Shown here in pieces: positions 11,858-26,700 of a stretch of DNA of 64,000 nt. Every line of letters begins with the position of its first letter. The first letter of the stretch is position 1. The notes below the pieces were generated by a model. That model worked only from the letters and a program-made list of their open reading frames with translations. It was not told the origin of the DNA and did no database searches. The translations under genes and the position numbers were made by a program. Origin of the DNA: Euryodendron excelsum. Lineage: Eukaryota > Streptophyta > Magnoliopsida > Ericales > Pentaphylacaceae. The stretch spans positions 2,350,001 to 2,414,000 of the forward strand of contig CM065381.1 in NCBI GenBank assembly GCA_033060915.1, given 5' to 3'.

Positions 11858-14800
11858 TTTATGCAAAATAGAGAGAAGCCGAGCTATACCGTAATATTTT
11901 TAATGAGCTCATGACTAATATCTTGAGCCCTGTATGATTTTGGATGCCATTTTCCTTCCGACCAATCAACGTGTGTCACTGACCAGTTTGAAATGCCAGT
12001 TGGATCAAGCATCTGAAAGTACACGGAGTGAAGTCGTTGAATTTCAAATGGTTTGAAGAGGCCTAGAGTTGAAGAAGCAGATTGATCATGGGAGAAAAAT
12101 AAAAGATGTTCTCACATGGAAAAAGGTGGGCAAGTAATGTTCATCAGAATAGCAATTGCGCCCATCCATACCTGGCTGTAAATACCAAAAAATCAATATC
12201 AGTACATAGTTGCTATGAACCACGTTCCATTTCCCAAGAATCCAGCTTATATAAATACAGAATGCACTTTTCATATTAAATATGGCAAAATACAAAAATC
12301 TTGTGATAAGTACAGAAGAAGATCCTCACCAGATCAGCAAGGGTCCAAGTTGAACCAAAATTGGTCCAGTACCAAATCAGAGCTAAGCTCCTCTATATTA
12401 TCCTCATAACGTAATAAAACTATTATTATTTTCTCTAGTATTGCCCACCGAAGTGCAACAGGATCTATATATATTCTGCCAATATTGCAAATACCATTAC
12501 CTGTTCTGCTTTGTGAAAAAGTAAATTTGATAACACTCTTAGAGACCAATCTAGGGTCTAGCAAATTAATGTAAAAAATTATTGCATTGTGTCAATGCCT
12601 ACTTAACAATGCCAGTCAAAATTTAGCACTTAAGATTAATGGATTGAGAACAGTCCAACTCAAGCAGACTGACCATCACTGATCACTACAAGGGTCAAAC
12701 AATAAATTCCAAGGAATGCCAAAATAAGCATTAACAATCAAACAATGTAGGGATATCAAGAGGGGAAAAACAAGTAAAGGAACCTGAAGAGAAGGGGACT
12801 CTGACTAGTGAAAATAAAAGGGCCTACAAAAACCTTCGCTACCAAGGAGACATAAGAAGTTCCGGTAAACAGATTTTCACAATTCTATTCGCAGAACTAA
12901 GAATGCTCCTCTGACCTAGAAGGGAAGAAGCTTGCAAGCAATGCAAGTTGAATGGGTGCCTTTCTAATCAGGGAGAGTAATATTGAGAGAATTGACAAAA
13001 TATGACAGCAGCAGAGACACTGATAACCATTTGGTTTTACATAAAGAAGTGTTTTGTTAGTAATCTTATATATATATATATGTTGTAAAGCAGATGAGAA
13101 CCATAGGAGCAAAGCAGATCTTGAAGAAGTGATAAAACAAGTTCTTGTAATTTTTATCATATATTTCAGCAGTATAACAAACTTTGCATCCTATAGGAAT
13201 TTTGTATATAAACGAATAGTAACACAGGGAGTATGAACCTTTGACATCCTCCACAGTAAAGTAACACAAAAGAAGAGAAATATCTTCATATTTTTAAGGA
13301 CCTGACTCTGCAGATAGATGAGTCATTTGATCAAAGACAACAAATAAATTTCCGGTGGCCGGCCCGGGGGCAGAGAGGGGGGCCCCATCAATCAACCCTG
13401 CTCTAGCAACCTAATTACTTGCCAATACATCATATTTTATGTATATATCAACAAACAGATATATAGACGGATAAACAAGATAAGCACAGCTATACCACGA
13501 CAAGACAAGTTTTATCAATGTAGTTGGATGCCGTAAAAGATTCACAATTTGTGGACTTAAACATTGAAAACTATATAAATCATGAGGGGAAAAAAAAAAA
13601 GAAGCTTTCATCTAGTATAAACTTGGTAATTACAAATGATACACAACCTTGATGATATAGAACACATACATTCCCACTTGCATGTCACTTAACCACCTTC
13701 TCATCACTTTTCTGTCACGTTAATGGAATTTTTGTATCAATGCACAAGCTTCACCAATTTATGAGCATGGTGAAATAAGGCACTGCAATTTGATTCTTGG
13801 TCTGCATTGAACCTAACCTTGTGTCTTCCGATTTTCTCTCCCCTTCCCTCAGGGTTAAAATACTACTGAAAAGACACTCATGATCCAGAGAGACAAGTTT
13901 AAGTTTTCCAGACTGAGCTGAATAAATAAAACAAATTGAACAAGGTGTCTCAAACTGGCTTTTTGAGTAAAGAACAGAAAGGGGATCAGTATTCATGAAA
14001 ATGATGCAGAAAAACACTAGTACCAACCGAATACCTGAAAACCCCTCCTCCTTTATCCGGGCTTGGGACCGGCAGCATTGTTGAACACTGGCGGAGTTCT
14101 CTTAATCTATCCCTTTTCACATGCCAAGTTCAAGCATACAACAATATGCACACGGTATCTGGAATTCTACTTAATTGAATCATGCATCTATCAACTATCA
14201 CATAAGAAACGGGGAATACACCTGTGCAATATTCAATGTTTGAAGCAACACGTTGACATCCTATAAATGCAAAAGGAATAGTGGTTGAAAAGATAGCCTT
14301 AGTCTCATTAATTACTTTATCTTTAGTTATAATATTTGGATTGTCGCGTTACATCTTGCTTGCTGCAGTTGCAACAGTAATATCCATTACCATTTCCTTC
14401 ACGCCATCTTGCCTATCTATATTAAGAGCTTTGATACACGAAAGGGTGTGAAACTATACATGCATGGATAAATACAATGCTGAAAAGACTAAAGGCAACA
14501 GTAGTATGATAAATGTCAAAATGCATATTACAGACAAGGCAAACATGTCTAAAGCAAACCATGTTTAAGAACTGAACAACCTTGCAATAATCCCGGAATT
14601 TTGAGTAGTACAGATTGTCAGCGGTGACTATCAACGCATGCTGGCGCTTCATTGTGAACCACTGCACACAAAAAATGAAGTGTGAACTACCACACGAAAT
14701 TCTTACAGCAAAAAAGGCAACAATGCAACACCTTTTTGACCATATGACAAGGAATTCTTGGTTTAAAACCCAATTTTCAGGGTTCAATGTCATGATAGTA

Positions 14801-17800
14801 TGGGGTTTGAAATTACTTATAATTTATGTATATGTGGCCATACTGGAAAAATGTGCTCATATGCCAATGGATATGAAAGAATAGATGGTAGATTTGCAGT
14901 CCCCCGCATAAAAAGAAAAGGGGGGCATGGCTACTGTTAAAGTAACCAAGTGGTTAGTTAAAGTAACTTCTCCCTATCTTGATACAATCACATCACAATT
15001 TTTATAAGCAGACAAATCAAGCTGAGCCTCCACATCAAATGTGTGAAAATGGACCTGTGCACCCTTCCGAAAGTCATTCTTCTCAACTTCAGGTAACATA
15101 TGCTCTGAATATCTGCCACTCCCATGTGGACCAGGATCCTCAAAGCTGGAAAGAATAAGAAGCATGCATCAGAATGACAAACAAACTCAGATACATCAGA
15201 TACAAACCAGTTTTGCATATATAATGCATTGTGTGTGTAGGGTAGTTAAACAAGGTCCGTAAGGGAAGATATTAATCCAAAAAGCATTCTACAAAAGCAG
15301 TAACAGAATTATATGAAAATATTGTGCGCACCAGTCGACGAAGCTGATATTTGTGTACATCAGATAGTTGTACACATAATCAAAATCGTGCAAAGGTATA
15401 CAACTGCAATACAAGAAAACAAGTATTGAGAAATTTTAAATATCAAAATTCAGCAAACAAAAAATTATTGACAGTGGCTATCATAAAGTCACCTATCAGA
15501 AAGCAACACAAAGTGTTGGTTTTCAGGTTCTTTCAGTGCGTTTGCCAACAGGCGTCTTTCTGCATCGACCATTGAAATCTTGCCCCACACTACCTGCACA
15601 TGAAATCAACAGAAACACAAGAATTGCATTAATCAAAATTTATTTAAGCATATGGGAGATATCAATTTCAGGGTATGAAATATCAAATTTTATTTTTGGC
15701 AATAAGTACACAAACCTTGTCACTGCGAATTTCTCGATTGATAAAGTAACGGCTAAAATGTACTGGTTTGTCCTTAGATGCATGCACGTAGACAGAAAAT
15801 CTGCCTTCATGACCCTGCCAAATTAATAAAATTTTATTACCATACAAATTGAACTGAACCAAGAGCAAAACAGCTTCCTCAAAAAATGAAAATGATGGGT
15901 CAGATGCAAAAGAAGTTGATTTCTATCAAATTTGCAAAACTATAACCATGTTTACTCTCTTACCAATGGGCTACATTTCAATCAACATTGATATACATGC
16001 AATAATTCATCTACAGGATCAGCGATTTCTGTCCAACTCATCAGCTTTCCACCACAAAGTCTTTTAGAATATCAGCACTTTGTCACTCAAAAAATAAGTA
16101 ATCTCCGCTCAACACCATAACATAACAATCCCTTGAACAGCTTTTAGACCAATGAAAAGAAAGTGGTCTTCATTTCTAGCAACCCCACTTTCTGAATAAC
16201 AACTTCACTCTCCTAAGCAAGAGCAAACAACCCTTCTCATTGGCACAACCAAGAATATATATTCCCTTTGGCACACTTCAGCTCACTTAAACTTCCAAAG
16301 CAACTGTCAACACAATTTCCACGAGGAAAGGCATCTGCATCTGACAATTCCTTCATTTTGCCAAAACTTACATAGGATGCCAACCAACATAAGAACTATG
16401 GTTTGAAATATCAACCATGCATACCATATGTTCCAACAAACAATAGTTTGACAATCAGCACACACTTCCTGTTATCAAAACTGAACAGTAATTAGGCAAG
16501 TAGACCAGACCATACTGGCAGACACACATACAAGTCGTTTACGCAAAACATTTTGGTTTTTCTTCAGGGTTTAAACACTATCTATCAAACATCACTTCCC
16601 CAAAAAAAAAATTTCTCCAAGACCTAGAAACCCAATTTCTCCCTATGATCTACAAAGTAACCAACACAAAGAATTTGGTTGCTCCATTTTACGAATTGAA
16701 GTATAACAGAACAGTGCAATGAAGCTTTCGCACCTTATTTCATTTTGCTATAAATTTTTTTATAATGTTAAATAATGTTATCAAAAAAACACCATAAAAG
16801 GGGATGAACCTTGTACAACCACTGCCATATGCAAAACCCCACTGCCTACATATCTCCAGGAATATACAGATATCCCAATAACTCCACAAAAAAATAATAA
16901 ATAGAAGTTGATCAAACCAAACATCCAAAATATAGAGAAACAGTAATGGTTTCCTTTAAGCTAGGAATAACGTCTCGACCCCTTCAAACAACCTCCTATT
17001 CCTTTGCACCATATGCTCCACATCGCATCTAATGGAATGACATTCCACATCCATTCCTCTCTCCTCCTTGGACAACTACAGACATGACCCACTCAAGGAT
17101 CAGAATTTTGTTTTGATACACCATTTTGGAAATGTAAATGCTTCAGAAATGATTCAGAAACATGATGGAAAGAAAAAAAAAATGGAAACACAAAGGAAAC
17201 ATTTGAAAACATTAATATAAATTGATTCACGTGCATTTCTGAAGCTATAAATTAATAATTGAACATGTTTGAGGGCTATACAATCATTTACATTAGAAAA
17301 GAACTATGATAGCATTGATCTGTAAGTGCTAATATGTCCAAAATATAGTTTAAAAAAAATTAATTTTAGTAATTTCATCAACCATTAATTAATTGAGTCT
17401 AAGAAAAATCTATTTTTATAAAATAATACTAACTAACTTAACATGGGTATTAGGTGATTATAAGATAATTACAAGATAATGTATTTCTTTATTGCATTTG
17501 TCTTCAAATAAGTATTTCAAACATTCGCCTAAGTTAATTGTAGTGACAATAAATAAAAACATAGATCAAATAATACAGATCACATAAATTATGACAATTG
17601 TAATAATAATAAAAAAGATGAGAGCTACAAGGATATCAAAATTGTCAAATACATGTCGCAAATTCATTGTTTTGGCATGCTTCGTTGCGTTTCAATGCAT
17701 TTCAGTGCGTTTCGATATGTTTCAATAGAAACAATGGAATTTCAGTATTACACTAATGTTTCATTTTGGTACCTTCGGAAATGGAAATGTTTCGGTCGTT

Positions 17801-20800
17801 TCGAAGGAAACAAATGGAAATTTTGTGCATTGGACTCACTCCACTCCAAACAAGGAAAACACCAAGCACCATTTATCCCTCGCCACGAGATGGTGAATGA
17901 GAATGGTTTGACTTAAATTCCCCCATCAAGAGGTGTTAATTTGCATAGGTTACACCACTACCATTTCATCCTTTTTTTTGCTAATACTTATAGCTGAAAA
18001 ACTGAAATTTACTTTGGCAAGCAAACCATGAAGGTGTGTAACCAAGAAAGTGACGCAGGTACGGTTCTTATGGACACTAAACAAAGTGATTTTGCCAATC
18101 TAAAGACACATGTATGCTGTGATACTAAAAAAAATGTACTTTGATTATACTTAAATAATTCACCAATTAAGTGAAAAAACAGTACTTAGAGAAAAAAAAC
18201 AAATATTATTATTATATATATTATATTACAAACTTTGAAGATGAACAGCACTTGAGGCTTGCAGACTCAACCCATCATCCATATGGTCTAATTTGGGCCC
18301 ATGGGAGGTGGACGATGCTGCCACGTCTCCACAATTTAGGATAAAAAATTAAAAATAAAATAAGAAGAAAAGGGTGGTTGAAGCTGCCAAGTCTCCTCCA
18401 GAAACTGAGGATAAAAGAAAGGGAAAAGAAAAGGAAGAAACAAAGAGCTACCATGCCAATCAAATAAGGAGAAGAAGAAGAACAAGGAGAGAGAGAGAGA
18501 GAGAGACCATCGAAGCCCATACGGTGGTATGCCATACATAGAACAATATTATCGTCACGGATTGAGACACTATGGCGGTCGTCACGTAAATGGACATGAG
18601 CATGTTATGTAATGGGACGCCATCTCTACAAACACAAATCTTTCTTAAAAAAGTTACCAACTTTCCATAAATTGTACCATTATTCGCATGTTTTTGACTC
18701 TAAACATAATTTTAATTGTGTGGTATATAATATTTATATAACATTAAAACTATTTATAATATAACTTATATAACATTATTTTCTATTCATGTATATAACT
18801 ATTGTATAAGTGTTAACTAGTAAAAAAAATCTAATTATTGACCAATGCCAGACTTATCTTGGACTAAGGCCTGCCCAGGTTGACTTAACTTGGGTAAGAC
18901 TCAAGAAGTTAAGATATGAAGATTCTGAGCCAAGTCAACCTGTGAGCAGACCACCAGAACCGAGAAAGTAGGAACCGAGGAACAACTGAGATTGACAAGG
19001 TACCTTCGGCCCTTCAACCGGTGGCAAGTGGATGGAGATGTCGATTGCGTAGCAACCAACCAAGATTCTCAAATCTGTCAAGCAACTCGAGCCAGCACAG
19101 AGCAGCAAATGATGACTAAGACCGTAGAATGGCAGGAGCAGCTCTTTCTATGTCTTTCAGTCTTTTTTTCCACCGTTTTCCTCTCTCTTTCTCAGCCAGC
19201 AACCGGAGTAACACCATTACAGTTGTCGTTACACCCGTAGTGGCCAATATTTGAACAAAATGGTGCCGTAACACCACCAGTTCCACATGTGATTACTATT
19301 ATGCAGATATGTTAGGTGCATAACGGGTGTTGATTCAGTCTTTTTTCCCTCTGTTTTCCTCTCTCTTTCTCAGCCAACAACCGGTGTAACATTGCTACAG
19401 TTTCCATTACGGCCATAATGGCCAATATTTGAAAGAAACGACGCCATAACACCCGTTCCGTGTGTGATCACTACTATGCTGAGATATTGGGTGCATAATG
19501 GGTGAGGCCTCAGGCGATACCGTTATGTACACCCATTATGCACCAATTTTTAGTTCTATGCTGCCATAGCATTGCTGCTAGAAGAAACAAAGAGTTGTCA
19601 TTGCATCACTCTAACCAAAAGCCAGGTAGGGGTCTGGCTTTCCTTCTTTTTTGGTTCACAGGAGACCTCTTCTTCCTCTCTCTCTCTCTACCCTCTTTCT
19701 TTTGCTTCTTCTTTGCCATCGTGTCTAGGAATTGTCCAAAACTAGACACATGACACCAACATGTCCAGCAAGAAAAACATTAAAAAAACGGGGGCATTGT
19801 CAAACGTGTGGCAAAGTGTATCCTTGTCGGACATGTGTATGTCACCCTAGGCAACACGTCAGTGCTTATTTGAGTTGAGATAATGTGATTATTATATTTT
19901 GCATTTTCACATTTTAACTACAAAGCTAATTTCTGAGCAATGGCACATATGAAAGAACAACAACAATTGGATGGCAGCATATTTTTTTACCTACTTAAAA
20001 ACCATAATAGAATCCACAACAATTTAACAAGTAAATCAAAGGACATAAATTCATCGAATCCATTATAGTTAATAATACACAAATATCTAGATTAAAAAAT
20101 ATGGGCACCTATATATCTTGGATTATTCCGAAGTAATAATTCCAAACCCTATCAAATCATTAGAGCAAAACAGGCCTGACATATGATTTCAAAGTGATAT
20201 CAAATAACATCAATATCTAGTCATGTTTGAGATAATAACCAGCATCATCTTGAGAATGAATCCACAGGCATATCATATTTCATTTGATATGTAGAAAAAC
20301 CTTTAGGGTATGTTCATACTAAAGAATTGAAACTATGAATTATTTCTGAAGAGGCGGCAAAAATTGCTTGTTGATTGACAAAATTAGAGGAAGGGTCGTG
20401 GTGACACCCCAATTCCCATGTAATGCAGGAGTTGTATCCCAATCTCTGTAAAAGTTGCTCATCCCTGCTTCTGTTAACTTTGTGAGAATTTCAACTAAAT
20501 ATTTAATTTTGTCAAAGAATTAACTTAGACGTGAACATTTACAAAAGACTGAGGCGGTCTAGAGGAGATTAGTTAATATAAAAGAACATTATTCCAAGTC
20601 AGAAACTTAAGTGGTGTAGCCAAAATGTGACGTTTGGACTTTAAAATGTTTAAATGACCAAATATAAATAACTCATAAATTAGGCTTATACAATACAATA
20701 ATGGTTGAAAACATTAGAGATTTTTTTGAAATTCCATGTACATTTAAATAACAATAATATCAGTTTTCAAGAATTTGAACTCTCAGGAGTTCAAACTACA

Positions 20801-22244
20801 AAGAATCAAAAACTTCCAAGATGTATGCACATTCCAGTTCTTCTTGCCGTCTCTTGTCTCTTAAGTGAAAAGAGTGCATTAAGATTGAAGCATAAATTTA
20901 GATTTTTGCTTACAAAATTCTCTTTGGTGCCTTCTTTACAAAAATTTCCTTCTTAACATGGAGACACTCTATTTATGCACGATTTACCAACCTCCCTTTT
21001 CTTTCTAATTCTGGCATAGGAAGATCCTATGCCATTGAAGACGGATTATTAATGAGTATAATTTTTTAAGTCAAAAACTAGAATTCTATAATCTATCATG
21101 CGAATGAAGATTTTCTGACATACTTTCTGTTCGATTTCTCTAAAAGGTGGAAAGTATATGTATTGATATGTGACTCAGATCAGAAGGATACAACACATGA
21201 TACAAAAGTGCAAATGTAGCAGTAAAGAGAAGTTGACAACTGACCCTGTCATTCTAGAATTTTTCATTCACCAACAGGTAAGATTATTTTGAATCGAACC
21301 AAGTGTTCTTGGTACTTTAGTGCTTGCCCCTCTTGGCATGTTCTATCCATAGTTGAATCACACATATACATTCCCACTATTCCATCCGTGTAAACTTAAG
21401 ACATGAAACAATTAGGAACTATGTTTCCATGGTCACCCTCTAGACCACTTTTAGTCTCATAAACCCATCAATTATAAGTAACTTCTCATAAATCCACTTT
21501 TAGTCTGCAACTAGCTCCTGACACATTTGTAAAACCATGCTCCAATGAATTTCCAAAGTTTACCAATGATAAGTGATAAGCAACTTTAGCCATTGTTTAC
21601 CCGTAGGCTCCACACATCATAAGCTACATTCTATGGGCACTTCAAACATATTTTTCAGATAGATGCTCACAACATCAAGCAGATTATTCTTTACAAGATA
21701 GCTCCATCCATCACAAAAGGTCACCTCTCTCTAAGACAATTAAGAAAAACAGAGAGAGAACTTATGAAAGCAATTTTGGTCAAAATGATAATATTGAAAG
21801 AAGGATGCAAATTTAGCAAATGATTAATGGAAGTATTAATGTTAGGAAGAAATATCTTACATGAAAAAACTGATCCCACAGCATCTCGAAAGGTAATGAA
21901 CCTGGGGTCAAGAACAGGAAAGCAATTTTAGGGTTCTTCGATTGAATTGGCGGTGCACTCAGAATATCCCTAATCACGACACGAGAGGCAATTTCATCAT
22001 CAGTAAACTCCCTTGCAGGGGCAGGTGGTAGCCAATGGGGAAAGCTGTCGCAATTCTTAGAAGAGAACACATAACAGGCAGTGGAGTTCTGGGGTGGATA
22101 AATATAGGCACAAATCAAGAACACGGCAACCAATGAAACCAAGACAATGATCCATGTTGGCTTCTTTAAGTGGGCACGGTGGCGAGGCACAGGCAAAATC
22201 TGCATGTCTTTCATGCTTAGACGCCACGCCTGAGCTGTCTTCAT
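11187..22244 (-). CDS. Core-2/I-branching beta-1,6-N-acetylglucosaminyltransferase-like protein (GT14, DUF266)
   Basis: Plant DUF266/GT14 proteins are type II Golgi membrane proteins; BC10 of rice, which affects cell-wall and arabinogalactan structure, belongs to the family. Substrate is unknown here. Ten coding exons on the minus strand: 21861-22244, 15716-15814, 15493-15593, 15332-15403, 15055-15145, 14581-14661, 12116-12175, 11890-12012, 11411-11449, 11187-11315. All junctions are GT-AG, phases match, and the product is 392 residues, the usual length. A short cytosolic tail with RHRAHLKKP precedes one membrane helix (31-49). Family blocks follow: KIAFLFLTPGSLPFE (exon 1), GHEGRFSVYVHAS (129-141), VVWGKISMVDAERRLL (exon 3), a Ser-Asp-Ser-Cys block with PLHDFDYVYNYL (exons 3-4), FEDPGPHGSGRYS (220 on), WFTMKRQHA (250-258), DEHYLPTFFH (287-296) and WSVTHVDWSEGKWHP (exon 8). 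No lesion is seen; the gene looks functional. Coding intron 1 spans about 6 kb. Confidence 0.92.
11822..11856. repeat. (GA)n microsatellite in a glycosyltransferase intron
   Basis: About seventeen GA units lie in the intron between exons 8 and 9 of the minus-strand gene, about 35 bp downstream of the exon 8 donor site (as CT repeats in the transcript). Confidence 0.95.
15815..21860 (-). other. Large first coding intron of the glycosyltransferase gene
   Basis: The intron is about 6,046 bp, with donor GTAAGA at 21860 and acceptor CAG at 15815-15817. The other coding introns range from 69 bp to about 2.4 kb. It holds a divergent 178-bp tandem duplication (19161-19506), poly-A and AT-rich runs and a GA microsatellite (18486-18505). 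Stretches with repeated GTTTC/GAAAC motifs near 17100-17850 look like remnants of a non-autonomous transposon. No coding frame inside is convincing. Confidence 0.8.
19161..19506. repeat. Divergent 178-bp tandem duplication
   Basis: Copy 1 starts at 19161 and copy 2 at 19339. Both start with a T-rich run and TTTTCCTCTCTCTTTCTCAG, continue with CAACCGG-GTAACA, CC-TA-TGGCCAATATTTGAA and end near GGTGCATAA-GGGT. Differences are scattered. The duplication lies inside the large intron. Confidence 0.8.
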
Positions 22245-23675
22245 CTACAACTAATGCATAATAGCTTCACCTCCAAATAAATTATACAATTTCCAGTCTT
22301 TTCATCCAGCACCTCTTTCCAAAGAGAGAAACACCAAAGAGATTTGGGTGGAATCTGAATCTGCAATGAGAGGAAAAGACATTAGCAGGGCCTAGTACTG
22401 TAAGCAGTACCTTAACCTCAACAATTTCATTGTGCAATGAGTAACCTAGACTCGATTAGAATTTAGGCCAATTGCAAAATCCAGAGGGGGGAGGATATTA
22501 TTCAGTTCTGCATTAGCATTGCCTGTCCATAGTGTGGTATAGAACTACGAAATGCGTGGATATTATATTTACATGATTCTGTCTTTGACTCATAACTGCT
22601 TACATAAATACATGATCCGCTAACATAAGCAGCTAACTGAAAGCTGATGGAATACATTAGGGGACAAAGAATTAAACAATAGAAGATAAAAAAATACTTC
22701 AATTTAAAGTTCCCGGGTTGCCCACCCAACAAAACCAACTGATATCCCCAACAATTTATAAAAGAATACAGGTTAAAACAAAAGTCAAACCTATCCATCT
22801 AAATTAAAGCTACCAAACTCAATTCCCATCAGGATCAAGCCACCCCAACAACATTTCTTCACATCCAATTCATAACATTCCCACTGTAGATATACATATA
22901 TATAGATGTAGATGTGGGCGTTGGTATCCAAAATGTAACCTTCATTGTCCCATTGGTCAAACCTAAAAATCCTTACCTTTTCACGAATGTCCGACCACAC
23001 AAATCCAGTATATGAATATAAAAAAAATATAATCAAACCACGTCCATAGACGTTCAGAAATGAATCACATTAATGAAATCACTGAAAATTTGAGAAATAA
23101 AAATAATAACAAAAAAAACAAAAAACAAAAATTCATATTTGGAAATTTTCAAACTCCCACAATTAAGAAAGTCACTCTCCATATCCAGGCATATACATAT
23201 AGCCAGCTTTCCCTCTCTAAAACGAAACACAGCAAGCAATGAGAATGAGATGCAATACCTGATGATCAAGCGTGAAAGCTACGGAGAGATCTCTATTTAT
23301 CACGAACTCGAGTATTGAATCAAAGAAGATCTCCAGAGCCAAACCTTGCTGTTACAGGTGTTTGAGATCTAGGGCACGACAGGGAAGAAGAACCACAGAG
23401 AGAGAGAGAGAGAGCGCGAGGAGAGAGAGACAAGGTCATATACAAATAAATACTATATATACATGTAATTATATATGTATATATATAAACAATTGGGTAA
23501 TAGGCTAATAGCTTAGACGATTCCTCTGTCTGTTTATGTGTTCGTTCTCTCTAAAAATTCTCTCTCTCTCTCTCTAAAATTTTCTCTCTTTCTCTCGAAG
23601 AGTTGAAAAGAAAAGAAAGGAAGCCTCGCTCGAAACAGTCGTTTGTTTTTTTGGATCCCCGTTCGAAACGAGAAT
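22245..23675 (-). other. 5' UTR and leader intron of the glycosyltransferase gene
   Basis: A non-coding first exon is inferred from about 23675 to 23259, ending CAG|GTATTG on the minus strand. The leader intron would be 22361-23258 (898 bp), ending in a pyrimidine tract and GCAG at 22361-22364. The second exon carries 116 nt of leader before the ATG at 22244. The leader contains TC-rich runs (minus strand of 23396-23430 and 23559-23575), common in plant 5' UTRs. The exact cap site cannot be seen. Confidence 0.55.
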
Positions 23676-23699
23676 ATTTTCAGGCCGGCGATTTTAGTG

Positions 23700-23709
23700 T
23701 ATATATAGA
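23700..23709 (-). promoter_or_regulatory. TATA box of the glycosyltransferase gene
   Basis: The minus strand reads CTATATATAC here, about 30 bp before the inferred transcription start and just upstream of the TC-rich leader. Its position fits the leader-exon model. Confidence 0.5.
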
Positions 23710-23719
23710 TACATAATAT

Positions 23720-26700
23720 TTCTTTATTAATTTGCTCGTACCCAAGCGCATAGAAAGCGCGTGCCAGAAAGAGCTAATCTGCCCGTTGAGCGCAGAACTG
23801 TTGTCAAATTCTGTTTTGGCGAAGTGTCTCACTTGGTTTTGGTTGTTCCCACGTGGTGGTGGTGAAAGTTTCATCTCATTTTTTCTTTCTTCTAAATGTA
23901 AGTTCTCAATTAGCCTCCTTTCTCAACAAATAATAATATAACTATTAATATCAATAATGGTAAATTGCTAAATTTACAAATGCTATAAATAAATTAGAGC
24001 TTGGCCGAGCTGGGTTTAGGCCAAACTTAAACTAAATTATAAGCAATAACGCATGGGTCCAGGTCGATTTGGTCATAACCGGGCTTAGACTTTTATTTTC
24101 AAGATTGTCTCCCAAACCCTACAAAAAAAAAAAAAAAAAAAGCTCGATTGCGCTTCACTGTCGCATGCAATTTCGACCCCCTAGCTACAGGGGTTGTTTT
24201 TCTCTTTATGAATTAGGATTGATTTCTATTTGATATCTACAATTTAGTTCCTCAAACTTTGCACTAATTTTTTATGTTATCCTCAAAATTTTAATATTTC
24301 TATTTGAATTTTCATAATTAAATCAGATATAGTCCATTCAATAATTAACAAAGGTGAGAAAAAATATCTTGATATATCAATTTCATTTTACTTGAGCTAA
24401 TTTTATAATGTAAACTAAGAAAACGATGATATAAGTAAAACAAACAGAGATGGAGAGAGAAAAGTATTCATTTTTAGTTTAAGACATAATAAAAAAATTC
24501 AACAAATGATACAACAAATGATACAACAGAATTAGCTTTTACCCCGTCGATTAATGAATTGAAACTACATTGACGTAAATGAATTAAGTTAAGGGTTTAA
24601 ATAGAAACTTAAAAGTTAATGGATGATATTGAATTTATCCATTTTTGTAATGAACAATTGCAGTCCTTTAAGAGTATCAATCAACTTAGATTGAGATTCT
24701 CAACTTTATTCTGTAGACATTATTGGGGGGTGGCTGGCTTTCTATTTGTCCTAGGTGGGGCGATAGCTGCACCACAGGTGCATAACCCATTAATGATTAC
24801 TGTGAAACTCATTTATCTTCCACAATAATTGCATTTCTTTGTATTTCTTTTTGGTAAAGGCTAAAAGAAGTACTACTATAATCAAATAAACTCATTTGAA
24901 TCGGTTTATTTATGTTTAATTAAATAATTTATGAATTTTTTTATTTTAGTAAAAAAATTCAAGAATAAACTAAAAATTCATTTAAAAAAGTCAAAAAAAG
25001 TTATTTGTTTGAAAAAAAAACTAATAAATACAACAAAAAAAAAAAAAGTTAAATAAGTTGACCCAAATGAGCTAGCTTTTTTTTTTCTTTTTTAATTTGA
25101 CAACAAAGAAATTGCGTTACAAATATTGTTATATGTTCTTTTTTTTTTTTTTCTTTTTTTGCCTTTTTAGTCAACAATAAGACTCGAACACTAACCTCAC
25201 CATTCTTTCTAAGATGTTTATCATAATAATATTGTCCTATGTGATTGATTTTAGGTGACCATTCAAGTAATATATGGTATCCAAGCATAAGAAGTATAAA
25301 ATTTGCAGTAGAGATTCACAATACAATTTAGAGTGCTAGAATTATGAAATATAGCTTGCAACTCCTAATAGTTTTGCATTATTATAGTACATAGATCATG
25401 CTGAAAAATTATCAATGTTACCTCAAATATTAGAAGAACTCTCACCAAAAAAAACTATTCCAATAATAGAGAAGCAGCATGAAAGTCACAGCTCTCTTTA
25501 AAACAATTTGTGCGCCAAGCAAAAACATCTCCGATTCAATTAGGTTTTAATAACATATCTCAAATCCCACAAATGAAAATATATGCATAAGCTTTGCAAT
25601 AGTCTTTTACCAAAAATAAAGAGAGCTATGAAAATTGAGTACGAAAGGAGAATTATTTTGTTTTGTTACTTTTGTAGTTGAGTACGTGAGCGACATTTGA
25701 AGCTGAAGTTGAATTAATTTTTAAGTAACTATCATAGGACATAATAAATTATAAAGTAAATACGGGAGGGCTGTTAAATTTAATTACTAGATTTAAAGAT
25801 TTGGCGTGCCTATAACCCCATAATTAAGTCATAGGGCAGTTAAAATTTATTTATTAAATGTCATTAATGTAAATTGAATACATTGAAAAGGATAATGAAT
25901 AGAAAATATTTTGTGTTTGCCAAAGCAAAAAATAAAAAATAAAAAACAATCCCTTAAAAAGGTAGTATCTGTGGTATTATTTACCACTTCTGTTGTGATG
26001 TTTTCTTTCCGTGCATTTAATGCGGCTCTCTCTCACTATAAACAGGAAAGTTTAAATTTCAATGGCTATAGTCGTTACTATTGTTCCATTAAATATTTTT
26101 CCTATCAAAGCAAATGCATGGACTAATAAAACTAACAAACTTAGTATCTGTGATTTTAGGTACTATTTTTATTATGACTTTTTCCTATAGGGCTCATGTA
26201 TAAATTTTAAAATCTAAATGACAGTAATCACTACTATTGCCCTGAATATTTGTCCTACCAAATCAAATACATAGAGTTAGAAAAGTTTGTTGCAAGAAAT
26301 GTCCATGAAACTTAGAGTTGATAGGGTAACAAGATTTGCTATGAACTAATTTAGTACAAATATTTTTGTTAAAAAAGGGTTTACCATAAAAGAGTGATGT
26401 GAAAGTGAAAAATATAATTATATGAACAAACTTTTAAGTAAGAACATATGAATTTGCTATAAAATAAAAGGCATTAGAATTGTATGAAATGCATGTATAG
26501 TGAATAAACAGAATCTTTGTACAAAAATTTCATACAAATAATGTGATTGTTTGTGGCTCTATCTTCTCTTTTTTTTCTCTTTTCTTTTTGGCACTATCAT
26601 TTTCAAACCAAAACATTCATTTTGACTTATAATTTAAAAATATCATTGATACGTCATTTTGGTGGAGTTTTTTACACAAATATTTTACAAAAATAGAATT

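Noticed and set aside
13350..13395. GC-rich patch in a glycosyltransferase intron, possible island or promoter
   Set aside because: Only about 45 bp long, no core promoter element and no associated transcript unit.
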